From Lachnospiraceae bacterium (GTDB taxonomy: Bacteria; Bacillota; Clostridia; Lachnospirales; Lachnospiraceae), in NCBI GenBank assembly GCA_017526985.1, contig JAFXQR010000209.1, positions 1-34,014 of the forward strand: DNA of 34,014 nt, in the 5' to 3' direction. Under the pieces are notes generated by a model that saw only the letters and a list, made by a program, of their open reading frames with translations, searched no databases and was not told the DNA's origin. Below are positions 1-7,139 of this stretch, piece after piece (within the stretch, counting starts at the first letter, position 1; each line of letters opens with the position of its first letter). The position numbers were made by a program, and so were the translations under genes.

Positions 1-13
1 CTTTCTTATATAA

Positions 14-86
14 GGGCCACTAGCTCAGTCGGTAGAGCACTTGACTTTTAATCAAGTTGTCGGGGGTTCGATTCCCCCGTGGCTCA
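14..86 (+). tRNA. tRNA-Lys (anticodon TTT)
   Basis: The sequence folds as a complete tRNA. A seven-pair acceptor stem joins GGGCCAC to GTGGCTC, the D-arm holds AGCTCAGTCGGTAGAGC, the anticodon stem CTTGA/TCAAG closes the loop CTTTTAA, and the T-arm carries GGTTCGATTCC. The anticodon is TTT, which reads lysine codons. CCA is not encoded. A terminator follows within ten bases. Confidence 0.97.
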
Positions 87-92
87 TTTATC

Positions 93-114
93 AAACACCG
101 TTTGGTGTTTTTTT
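93..114 (+). terminator. Terminator after tRNA-Lys
   Basis: A seven-pair stem (AAACACC with GGTGTTT) and a four-base loop run into a T-tract. It ends the tRNA transcript and abuts the -35 of the next promoter. Confidence 0.85.
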
Positions 115-141
115 GTTATTTCATAACTATCATGATATAAT
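113..141 (+). promoter_or_regulatory. Sigma-A promoter for the helicase gene
   Basis: TTGTTA at 113-118 and TATAAT at 136-141 are separated by 17 bases. The -10 is perfect. The start codon lies 38 bases downstream. The spacer contains TAACTATCATG, which recurs at about 4033 beyond the gene. Confidence 0.75.
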
Positions 142-178
142 CAATTCACGAAACATTTCCGGAAAAGGGGGACTCAGG

Positions 179-3100
179 ATGAGTAAGAAAAGTATTTTGG
201 ACGCCTGGATCATGGTGGAAAGACTATCGGAAGGTGATATAAAAAGAAATGATAAAACGATGATCTCCTTTGGAGAAGAGGAGATTTCGGATTACTATTC
301 CTTATTTCGGGATATTTATGACAAGAAGATCAATGATCTGAAATATAAAGGAAAAAACAGTGGTCTGGTTTTGTATCTGAATATATTCCCCTTTGATGAT
401 GTTCTTAAAACGTTGAGAAATACATTCCAACTTTCTGCTCCTATAGAGAGTGTAGATACCAAAGAAAAGTTTACGGTGGCCTTATACTTTGATTCCGAGT
501 TAAGGATCCTGACGGACATGATGTTTTATACTGCTTCGGATTATATTTTGAGAAAAAGGGAAATACCGGATGAAGATAAGTTTCAGGAATATGAAATGGA
601 TCTTAAGGAGAAGGTCGATCAGTATTTTTCAGATTTTTTGACATTGTTAGAAAAGTTGGAAAATACTGAAGCAGATGAAGAAGAGCTATCGGACGATAAC
701 AAAGATCAGGAAAAACATGGAAAAAATAGTAAGAAAAAAGTTAAAAGAGAGTTTACAGAAGGAGAAAAGCTGCAATTAGCTGCTGCATTTAATAAAGCAT
801 TTGATGATTGCCTGAAATTGTTGGAAATAGATATTCACCAGGCGCGGTGTAAGTTGAAAGTGCTGGGGAATGTGGATACAGATGCGACCAATCTGCATTC
901 ATTTTTTACTACAGATCTGGAATGGGCAAAGGAAAGCGATTCACCCAACCTGGAGCGCTATTTATTCGGAGTGCCTCAGGGTCTTTCGAGATTTAACCTG
1001 GATTCGAAGAGTGATTCTGAAAATTTTGCACCGGGTTATTTTGATAAAATATTAGCGCCGCAAGAATATCCAATGGGACGGTTTCCGAGTGCTACGCAGT
1101 TTCCGTTGTACTTTATGCAGCAGATAGCGGTGAATCTGTATAAAGGTTTCGCTGAATCTCAGATGCTCAGCGTAAACGGACCTCCCGGAACCGGTAAAAC
1201 TACCCTGTTGAAGGATATATTTGCAGAGTTGATTGTTGAACAGGCAAAAGAAATCTGCGAGCTTAGCAAAAAAAAGATTATCGGAAATATGAAGTATGAG
1301 GATAATTTTAAAACTGCCAGCCTCCCGCCGGTGCTTGCATTGAAAGGGATCGTTGTAGCGAGTTCTAATAATGCTGCAGTTCAGAATATTGTAAAAGAAT
1401 TGCCTAAAATAGGTGATATCGATAAAAATCTGCAGGAGGAGATAAAGGAAGCGGATTATTTTTATGATATAGCCAACGGCATCGATGCAGATGAGGAGGA
1501 AGATGCATCCAAAGAGGGAACTTATTGGGGATTGTTTTCTATTGAGGGTGGTAAAAAAAGTAATATCGATACCTTATTGCAGAAAATAGATGATGTATAC
1601 AAATATTTAAAAGACGAAGAGGAGCCGGAAGAAGAAGAGGATCCATATGATGCGTTTATAGAACAGTATCATAAAGTAGAGGGAATCCGACGGCGAGTGC
1701 TAAACTATGAAGCAAGTCAGAGCGATAGGGTAAAATATCATGATGCAAAAAGAAATCTGGAAGTTTCTATTCAAAAGAAGAAGGCTGAGGCAGAGAAAAA
1801 TAAAGCTGTAATAAAAGCAGAGCTAGACGATTATAAACAGGATCTCACTGCTGTGGAGTTGCAGTTTGCGCAAAAACAGCAGGAGGTCAACGCCTTGAAA
1901 GAGAACCTGAAAAGTCTGTCGGAGGAATGCAAAGAGCTTCAGAATCATCTGGTTCGAAATAAAATACCTTCATTCCTGGATAAAGTGTTCAATAAGAAAG
2001 AAAGTGATCTATATGAACGGATAGGGATGCTTTTTTTTGAAAAGAAAGAGCAATGCGATCAGTTACAACTGAGATTAAATACGGAAGAGAAGCAGTTGAA
2101 ACAGTATGAACAGCAAAGAAACCTTTTACAACGAACGATAACTACAAAACAGGATCAGAGCGCGAAGATCCTCGCAATGGTGGAGAAGGAAGGAGAAAAG
2201 GGAAAACATGAACTGGAGCGTTGTAAAGCGGATTATCTCAAGAAATACGGGATTGAGATAGAGGCTCCGGTGTCGGAGAAACATAAACCGCTCAATATGT
2301 CGCTGCCGTACGAAGAATTGCAGATGACAAATCCGTGGTATGACGAAGAGTACAGGATAGAGCAGTCCAGATTGTTCATCCGGGCTTTGAGCGTTCGAAA
2401 GGAATTTCTGCGGGAGAATAAGAATCATGTTCTGGCAGCAAAGAAAATCTGGCAGAAACAGGATGCATACGCATCAGAAAAACGGGAATTGGTATGTGCT
2501 GCGTGGAGCTGGATCAATTTTACGATTCCGGTGATCAGTACTACCTTTGCCAGCATGGGCAGAATGTTCCGAAACCTCAAAGAAAACAGTCTGGGATGTT
2601 TGTTTATTGATGAAGCCGGTCAGGCTCTTCCGCAGGCAGCGGTGGGGGCAGTTCTTAGAAGTACGAGAGTTATGGCTGTAGGTGATCCGGCGCAGATCAA
2701 ACCGGTACTGACATTGGATGAGAGTGTTTTGAAGATGCTTGGCAAAAATTACGGAGTATCCGAGAAATATATGTCGGACTCAGCATCGGTTCAAACATTG
2801 GTGGATGCTGCCGGTATCTATGGCTATTATCGGGATCCGGATCAAACGCCGGAATCCTGGATCGGTATTCCTCTTTGGGTACATAGGAGATGCAGTGATC
2901 CGATGTTTTCCATTGCAAACAGGATTTCCTATAACGGAAATATGGTGCTGGGGAAAGAAAAGAAAGATGGAAAAGCCGGATGGTTCGATGTAAAGGGAAA
3001 GGCAATAGACAAATATGTAAAGGAGCAGGCAGAATTTCTGAAGCAAAAGATATTAGAACTGAGTGAGTCGCGTCCGGATATTTTGGATCCTTCACAGGAG

Positions 3101-3829
3101 AACGATAGCATTTATGTGATCACGCCCTTCAAAAATGTGGCTTACCAGCTTTCCAGAGTTTTGGATAAGATCCATTTTACCAGATATATGGAAGATGAAG
3201 AAAATAAAGGAAGCAAGAAGGTTCGAAATATTGGAACGGTACATACCTTTCAGGGAAAAGAGGCACCTATCGTATTTTTGGTATTAGGAGCGGATGAACC
3301 GAGCCGTTTGGCAGCAAAATGGGCAGTAAGTGAGCCGAATATTATGAATGTGGCAGCGACCCGCGCTAAGGAAGAGTTTTATATCATAGGCGACCGACAA
3401 CTATATTCCGGATTGGAAAGTGAAGTCATAAGAGATACTTGTAGCGAATTAAAAAAATATAAAAAAAGATGTAAGGATCTGTATTTCGAGTATCAGGCGC
3501 CCCAGGAAACAGAAGATACGAAAGCAGAGGAAAAGAAGGTAGAAGAAAAGAAGGCAGAAGATATGAAACCGGTAGAAAAGAAATCAGAAGATACGAAACC
3601 GGTAGAAAAGAAAAAGGAATCTGAGAAAAAAGAAACGAAGGGAGAAGGATCTAAGAAGAGTGCTGCGGGATCTGCGAAATGGATCGGGAATAAAGAACAA
3701 AAGATCCTTCATAGACCCGGATGTAAATGGGAACCCCATAAGAAAGAGAAACGTATCGTGTTCACATCGTTCAAAGAAGCGACAGATGCAGGCTATAAAC
3801 CATGCAATGAGTGCAAGCCGGCGGAATAA
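179..3829 (+). CDS. SF1 (UPF1/Dna2-like) helicase with coiled-coil insertion and Ada-like zinc-binding C-terminus
   Basis: This encodes a 1,216-residue superfamily 1 helicase of the AAA_11/AAA_12 type. The Walker A motif GPPGTGKT lies near residue 334. The DEAG Walker B (FIDEAGQA) is near 811, and the helicase motifs VHTFQGKEAPI and VAATRAKEEFYIIGD are near 1023 and 1058. Between Walker A and Walker B is a long Glu/Lys-rich stretch that looks coiled-coil (about 500-720). A repetitive Glu/Lys linker (about 1115-1165) leads to a tail with His-x3-Cys and a final C-x2-C, resembling the Ada-type zinc-binding module attached to some nucleases. About 330 N-terminal residues are unrecognised. The start at 179 is chosen because AAAGGGGGA precedes it and the open frame upstream runs into the tRNA. 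It stands alone beside a tRNA, so a role in DNA/RNA repair or defence is plausible but inferred. Confidence 0.88.
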   Translation: MSKKSILDAWIMVERLSEGDIKRNDKTMISFGEEEISDYYSLFRDIYDKKINDLKYKGKNSGLVLYLNIFPFDDVLKTLRNTFQLSAPIESVDTKEKFTVALYFDSELRILTDMMFYTASDYILRKREIPDEDKFQEYEMDLKEKVDQYFSDFLTLLEKLENTEADEEELSDDNKDQEKHGKNSKKKVKREFTEGEKLQLAAAFNKAFDDCLKLLEIDIHQARCKLKVLGNVDTDATNLHSFFTTDLEWAKESDSPNLERYLFGVPQGLSRFNLDSKSDSENFAPGYFDKILAPQEYPMGRFPSATQFPLYFMQQIAVNLYKGFAESQMLSVNGPPGTGKTTLLKDIFAELIVEQAKEICELSKKKIIGNMKYEDNFKTASLPPVLALKGIVVASSNNAAVQNIVKELPKIGDIDKNLQEEIKEADYFYDIANGIDADEEEDASKEGTYWGLFSIEGGKKSNIDTLLQKIDDVYKYLKDEEEPEEEEDPYDAFIEQYHKVEGIRRRVLNYEASQSDRVKYHDAKRNLEVSIQKKKAEAEKNKAVIKAELDDYKQDLTAVELQFAQKQQEVNALKENLKSLSEECKELQNHLVRNKIPSFLDKVFNKKESDLYERIGMLFFEKKEQCDQLQLRLNTEEKQLKQYEQQRNLLQRTITTKQDQSAKILAMVEKEGEKGKHELERCKADYLKKYGIEIEAPVSEKHKPLNMSLPYEELQMTNPWYDEEYRIEQSRLFIRALSVRKEFLRENKNHVLAAKKIWQKQDAYASEKRELVCAAWSWINFTIPVISTTFASMGRMFRNLKENSLGCLFIDEAGQALPQAAVGAVLRSTRVMAVGDPAQIKPVLTLDESVLKMLGKNYGVSEKYMSDSASVQTLVDAAGIYGYYRDPDQTPESWIGIPLWVHRRCSDPMFSIANRISYNGNMVLGKEKKDGKAGWFDVKGKAIDKYVKEQAEFLKQKILELSESRPDILDPSQENDSIYVITPFKNVAYQLSRVLDKIHFTRYMEDEENKGSKKVRNIGTVHTFQGKEAPIVFLVLGADEPSRLAAKWAVSEPNIMNVAATRAKEEFYIIGDRQLYSGLESEVIRDTCSELKKYKKRCKDLYFEYQAPQETEDTKAEEKKVEEKKAEDMKPVEKKSEDTKPVEKKKESEKKETKGEGSKKSAAGSAKWIGNKEQKILHRPGCKWEPHKKEKRIVFTSFKEATDAGYKPCNECKPAE

Positions 3830-3890
3830 GCTTAAAATATACCATAAAACAGGCCGTCAGACAGAAGTGTCCGGTAGAATTCAATGATAG

Positions 3891-4013
3891 TTTAAATCTC
3901 GGAGCGGTTTCAGCAGACCGACCGTAACCAGAGCGATCCGCACATTGAAGGAGAAAAAGCTTATAGACAGAGCAGGAGCAAAAAAGAACGGATCCTGGTT
4001 GATCAACCCATAA
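3891..4013 (+). pseudogene. Remnant of a winged-helix regulator C-terminus
   Basis: One frame reads SGFSRPTVTRAIRTLKEKK, then LIDRAGAKKNGSWLINP and a stop. This is the recognition-helix and wing pattern of the winged-helix domain that ends many AlbA-type or ATP-binding transcriptional regulators. In-frame stops (TGA, TAG) lie immediately upstream at 3885-3890, and no start or ribosome binding site serves the frame. It is therefore a decayed gene end left behind the helicase. Some frame continuity (TEVSGRIQ) just before the stops hints that a little more of the old gene survives. Confidence 0.6.
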
Positions 4014-4086
4014 AAAAGTACTTGTTCTTCCGTAACTATCATGTAACCAATGAACGGATACAAAACGGCAAAAGGAAGATATGTAT

Positions 4087-4662
4087 ATGAAAAAAAAGAT
4101 GAATGGAATGAGAAGCGCGGTAATGGTTGTGATGGTGATCGGAACTTTGTGTGCGTGCACAAATAACACATCGAAGAGCATGCCGGTTGAAACAACAGGG
4201 GCACCGGCGGTAGAGAACCCTGTGACAGAAGCACCGGTTTCGGAAAAGCCGGATGGCGTATCACCGGAGGCAGAGGATCCTGTGAACACACCGGTTGACG
4301 AGTTACCGAATGGAGCATCACCCGAGGTGGAGTTACCGGAAGAGATCGATGAATACAGCAAAGAGCTGATTATGAATGCATTATCCTGTGAAGAGAAAGA
4401 AGCAGAATCCATCTTGAGGCAAATCGATATTGTGAATCGCTTCGGTAACGGAGATATCAGGCTCTCATTAAAAAATGTAGAAAAGGTGGAGGAAGGTTCT
4501 GAATATTGGGATGAATACGGCGATGAAGAAGGTATCGTGATCGAGGATGCAAGCTCGGTGAAATACTATTTAATGCTGTATAGAGGGATTACAGGGGGCG
4601 TTGAAGTGTACGAGGTTAAAAATCTGGATACGGATGAGATCGTTTTTGCAGTCTATGAATAG
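4087..4662 (+). CDS. Putative lipoprotein with Pro/Glu-rich linker
   Basis: The protein is about 191 residues. It begins with Lys residues, then a hydrophobic segment and the lipobox-like LCAC, so it is probably exported and lipid-anchored. A low-complexity linker follows with loose repeats of the type PVxEAPVSEKP and DELPNGASPE, then an acidic globular C-terminus that I do not recognise. ATG 4087 is preferred over ATG 4081 because AGGAAG at 4073-4078 is 8 bases from the former and only 2 from the latter. It stands 24 bases after sequence resembling the helicase promoter, whose -10 here is degenerate. Function unknown. Confidence 0.75.
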   Translation: MKKKMNGMRSAVMVVMVIGTLCACTNNTSKSMPVETTGAPAVENPVTEAPVSEKPDGVSPEAEDPVNTPVDELPNGASPEVELPEEIDEYSKELIMNALSCEEKEAESILRQIDIVNRFGNGDIRLSLKNVEKVEEGSEYWDEYGDEEGIVIEDASSVKYYLMLYRGITGGVEVYEVKNLDTDEIVFAVYE

Positions 4663-4689
4663 GGTGATGTATGGAATAGGGGATTGATT

Positions 4690-4878
4690 ATGAACCGATG
4701 GAAGGGGATAGTACCGGTGGCGCTGTTAGCAGCGACGGTAGTCTGCGGATGCGGTGCACAAGAGAATGATGATGCGCGTGGGAGTCTGAACAATGGCGCC
4801 GGACAGGCAGCATCTGCCGGAAATGCGGGCGTTGCGGGAAATTCCGGATGCCGGGAGCATGTGGGCTCGAAATCATAA
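4690..4878 (+). CDS. Short lipoprotein, probably a truncated remnant
   Basis: This is a 62-codon frame with a good lipoprotein signal: MNRWKG, a hydrophobic stretch VPVALLAATVV, then CGCG. The mature part is only a Gly/Ala/Asn-rich spacer that stops after about 40 residues with no folded domain. AGGGG at 4678-4682 is spaced well for ATG 4690; an in-frame TTG at 4684 is less likely. The terminator starts 7 bases after the stop. The gene looks like the export signal and linker of a longer lipoprotein whose domain has been lost, though a genuine small lipopeptide cannot be excluded. Confidence 0.45.
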   Translation: MNRWKGIVPVALLAATVVCGCGAQENDDARGSLNNGAGQAASAGNAGVAGNSGCREHVGSKS

Positions 4879-4885
4879 CAGAATC

Positions 4886-4926
4886 AAAAATCCCACCAGA
4901 CAATCGTTGCGTCCGGCGGGATTTTT
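4886..4926. terminator. Bidirectional terminator between convergent genes
   Basis: AAAAATCCCACCAGAC pairs, with two mismatches, to GTCCGGCGGGATTTTT across a nine-base loop. A-tract and T-tract flank both sides. It lies between the plus-strand lipoprotein fragment and the end of the minus-strand XRE operon, so it can serve both. Confidence 0.85.
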
Positions 4927-4957
4927 AAAAATATATTTTGTTTTAACTATGTTCGGA

Positions 4958-5161
4958 TCATACTTCGACTTCATCCCAGAACAGTTCATCCAGGGTCTTG
5001 CCTAATACGTGACAGATGCTGATACAAAGGTTGATCGTTGGGTTGTAGTCACCTTTTTCGATCGCGTTGATGGTCTGACGGGACACGCCTACTGCCTTTG
5101 CCAGGTCATCCTGAGAGAGATCCTTTCCGGCTCTGGCTGCTTTTAATCTTAAGTTTTTCAT
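4958..5161 (-). CDS. Small XRE-family transcriptional regulator
   Basis: This is a 67-residue protein that is almost entirely one helix-turn-helix domain. LSQDDLAKAVGVSRQTINAI covers the positioning and recognition helices, and YNPTINLCISICHVLGKTLDELF is the typical end of the fold. It resembles the compact YozG-type regulators that pair with multi-pass membrane proteins. GGAGG lies 7 bases before the ATG. The start is 3 bases after the stop of the upstream membrane-protein gene, so the two are translationally coupled. It probably regulates its own operon, with the membrane proteins modulating it; the latter is inference. Confidence 0.9.
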   Translation of the reverse strand: MKNLRLKAARAGKDLSQDDLAKAVGVSRQTINAIEKGDYNPTINLCISICHVLGKTLDELFWDEVEV

Positions 5162-5164
5162 AGA

Positions 5165-5698
5165 TCACACCTCCTCGGATTCTTCTTCAGCAGAATCATG
5201 GCTGCGTTTGATGAAGAGAACAACGGCCAGTACCAGAAAGCAGATGCCGCACAGAAGATTGGATAGCGAGTCACGGATCATACCGTTTTTCAGCAAGCCG
5301 GAGTTTGTGACTTCCCCGATACCGATCGCCAGGTTGATGATCGAGATAACGGTACAGATGATCGCAAATCTCATCGGGTTGGTATTCAGGCCGATATAGG
5401 CATCGTTCCAGATGCTATAGATGGCGTGTACCATAACGGCAATAATAATCCCGATAAACTGAAGCAGGTAATTGCTACTGTGCAGATCCAGATCGATACA
5501 GTCCGCCAGGATCAGGAGTACTTCATAGATCACAAGTATCCAGAATGCATACTTGTATGCGCGGCCCCGTACCAGTTCCTGCATTTCATCATATTTGGTT
5601 TTCATCTTACCGTCTTTGTTAAAGGCTTTGAGTACAAACAGGGAAATGATGATCCCGATAATAAGTCCCATTGCCATTCCGATATTTCTTCCATTCAT
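5165..5698 (-). CDS. Multi-pass membrane protein, partner of XRE regulator
   Basis: The protein has 177 residues and about five hydrophobic segments: near residues 7-25, 50-67, 80-98, 111-127 and 145-163. A signature KYDEMQELVRGRAYKYAF sits in the first cytoplasmic loop. I have seen similar KYDE-Q-RG-AYKYAF patterns in uncharacterised membrane proteins encoded beside small XRE regulators. The tail is acidic. AAAGGAGG lies upstream of the ATG. It is the middle gene of a three-gene minus-strand operon. A role in sensing or signalling to the adjacent XRE protein is inferred from context only. Confidence 0.8.
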   Translation of the reverse strand: MNGRNIGMAMGLIIGIIISLFVLKAFNKDGKMKTKYDEMQELVRGRAYKYAFWILVIYEVLLILADCIDLDLHSSNYLLQFIGIIIAVMVHAIYSIWNDAYIGLNTNPMRFAIICTVISIINLAIGIGEVTNSGLLKNGMIRDSLSNLLCGICFLVLAVVLFIKRSHDSAEEESEEV

Positions 5699-5724
5699 TT
5701 TCGTTTCCTCCTTTTCTGTGGATT

Positions 5725-5964
5725 TTATGCTTCTGCCTGAATATAGCTCTTATACTTGTTCATCAAAACGATGTTGGTCCAAACGGCAATGTTGCAGAGG
5801 ATCATTTCCAGCAGGTGATGATCACCGATCTTTCCGAAGAACTCCAGACCGATCATTGTGATCGCTACGATCGCGATCGTAAAGGAAGCGGTCCACATCA
5901 TCTTTGCTGCGGTCGGCAGGTTCTTGTAGTTTTTGCGAAACATCTTGTTTGTCATTGTCTTCAT
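5725..5964 (-). CDS. Small membrane protein, first gene of the XRE operon
   Basis: This 79-residue protein has a basic N-terminus and two hydrophobic segments (about residues 22-43 and 51-68), so it is probably a two-pass inner-membrane protein. AAGGAGAT precedes the ATG at a good distance. It lies 26 bases before the next operon gene and about 120 bases downstream of a strong promoter. No family is recognised; membership in the membrane-protein/XRE unit is the main clue. Confidence 0.75.
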   Translation of the reverse strand: MKTMTNKMFRKNYKNLPTAAKMMWTASFTIAIVAITMIGLEFFGKIGDHHLLEMILCNIAVWTNIVLMNKYKSYIQAEA

Positions 5965-6045
5965 ATTGCTATCTCCTTCGCTTTTTGAAATGGTTTATGG
6001 TTTTTAACACTCTGTCCGCTGATCAGTTCGGACACCCGGTTTTTC

Positions 6046-6083
6046 GTTTCCGTTTCTGTTTCAATGTTTCCGTTCCCTGTTTC
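6046..6083 (-). repeat. Iterated GAAAC motif in the 5' leader of the XRE operon
   Basis: On the minus strand GAAAC occurs at 6079-6083, 6066-6070, 6058-6062, 6052-6056 and 6046-6050, with a variant GGAAC at 6072-6076. Spacing is 6 to 8 bases. The array starts about where transcription should begin, just after the -10 at 6091-6096, so it would be the first part of the mRNA leader. Confidence 0.6.
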
Positions 6084-6090
6084 TGAGATG

Positions 6091-6119
6091 ATAATACTAC
6101 CCACCCAACAAAATGTCAA
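6091..6119 (-). promoter_or_regulatory. Strong sigma-A promoter of the membrane/XRE operon
   Basis: On the minus strand, TTGACA (6114-6119) and TATTAT (6091-6096) are separated by exactly 17 bases. The -35 is perfect and A+T-rich sequence lies upstream. The leader to the first start codon is about 120 bases. Confidence 0.85.
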
Positions 6120-6358
6120 GTATATATTACAAAAATATTTTAATATTTTACAACAAGCGTGATATATCATTCAAAATGTAAAACCAAACAAAAAGGGGCT
6201 ATTTACCATTCATCTACACATTTGAGGGGGAATCCTGTATAATGAATAATCAGGAGCTGTGAGACAGCAGCTACCCATTACAATAAGCCGCTTAATGCGT
6301 GAATATATAGATCAGGTAAAGTAATCATCAATTTCATAAATGTCATATTACAGTAAAT
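6120..6358. other. A+T-rich intergenic sequence, no gene seen
   Basis: I see no supported gene here. A small inverted repeat GCTGT-GAG-ACAGC lies at 6256-6268, and an isolated TATAAT at 6238-6243 lacks a convincing -35. With the integrase-like scrap that follows, the stretch looks like decayed mobile DNA. Confidence 0.4.
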
Positions 6359-6448
6359 TGCATGGATAAACAGATTGTATGAAATAGTCACATCATAGGA
6401 ACTATGCCCCATATACTTGCAGAGAAATTCAAGACATATAAGAGAATG
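6359..6448 (-). pseudogene. Possible tyrosine-recombinase (integrase) C-terminal remnant
   Basis: On the minus strand one frame reads LEFLCKYMGHSSYDVTISYN followed by LFIHA. This matches the end of the tyrosine-recombinase catalytic domain, where an L-G-H-S-S motif precedes a T-x-x-Y with the nucleophilic tyrosine. The catalytic Arg and the rest of the protein are absent, and no start signal is seen. The match is short, so this is tentative. Confidence 0.3.
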
Positions 6449-6576
6449 TTCAAAATATAGTAAAGAAAATGATGACAAGACACATTTGTCAGGGGAAAAT
6501 CAGTCATTTCTCACTTTGTGACATGGTTTTCGAATGACTTGACCGCGATAATAGACTGCGGAAGGAGGAAAGGAAA

Positions 6577-7074
6577 ATGATAGACCAGGACAAAATTGGT
6601 GGCTTCCTAAAAGAATTACGCAAGGAGAAGGGAATAACGCAGGAACAACTGGCAGAAAAGTTTGGTGTATCTTCTCGAAGTGTATCTCGTTGGGAAAATG
6701 GTAATACCTTGCCGGATTTAGGTATACTGGTCGAACTGGCAGATTTTTATGAAGTAGACATCAAAGAGATCATTGATGGGGAAAGGAAAAGTGAGACCAT
6801 GGAAAAAGAAGAAAAAGAGACTCTGAAAAAAGTGGCGGATTACGCGGAAACAGAGAAAGAATTAGTTGTGAAGCGTAAGTGTATCGTTGTTTTTATAGGT
6901 ACATTAGCATTTGCGATGGCTTTTATGATCGGATATATTGTATTGCCCGGATTACCGGAAGACAGTTTATTCCGAAACGATGGAATATGGCTGGGGATCA
7001 GTGGTATCGGATTGGTCGCTTTGTGGGGGATGGTAATTCACGGTAATCGGAAAAATGCCATGCAAGAGAAATAA
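6577..7074 (+). CDS. XRE-family regulator with C-terminal membrane segments
   Basis: The 165-residue protein has an N-terminal HTH domain, ITQEQLAEKFGVSSRSVSRW with NTLPDLGILVELADFYEVDI after it (residues 1-65). A Glu/Lys-rich linker follows, then two hydrophobic segments near residues 103-123 and 138-157. The layout is common in Clostridia: a DNA-binding domain tethered to the membrane. GGAGGAAAGG precedes the ATG. Likely promoter elements are weak (TGGTTT, 17 bases, GATAAT, about 6523-6551). A terminator follows closely, so it is monocistronic. The target and signal are not evident. Confidence 0.9.
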   Translation: MIDQDKIGGFLKELRKEKGITQEQLAEKFGVSSRSVSRWENGNTLPDLGILVELADFYEVDIKEIIDGERKSETMEKEEKETLKKVADYAETEKELVVKRKCIVVFIGTLAFAMAFMIGYIVLPGLPEDSLFRNDGIWLGISGIGLVALWGMVIHGNRKNAMQEK

Positions 7075-7079
7075 AATTG

Positions 7080-7114
7080 AAGAGAGCGGTCCCTTTTCGG
7101 GAACCGCCCTCTTT
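7080..7114. terminator. Terminator between convergent XRE and VWA genes
   Basis: AGAGAGCGGTCCC pairs with GGGAACCGCCCTCT around a short T-rich loop, with one mismatch and one bulge. A short T-run follows on the plus strand. It sits between two converging genes. Confidence 0.7.
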
Positions 7115-7139
7115 GGAAAGGGATGAACAGTAAATCTGT

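Noticed and set aside
3510-3660. Glu/Lys-rich repeats near the end of the helicase gene taken as a possible tandem repeat array
   Set aside because: The units vary in length and sequence, so it is a low-complexity linker rather than a regular repeat.
3771-4412. A 213-codon minus-strand frame across the wHTH remnant and first lipoprotein
   Set aside because: It is opposite a gene with a lipobox and ribosome binding site, has no start signal, and its Ser/Gly/Thr repeats mirror the Pro/Glu linker.
5961-6170. A 69-codon minus-strand frame overlapping the start of the small membrane protein by ATGA
   Set aside because: It starts upstream of the strong promoter at 6091-6119, so the mRNA would not contain its start; the GAAAC array explains its Glu-Thr repeats.
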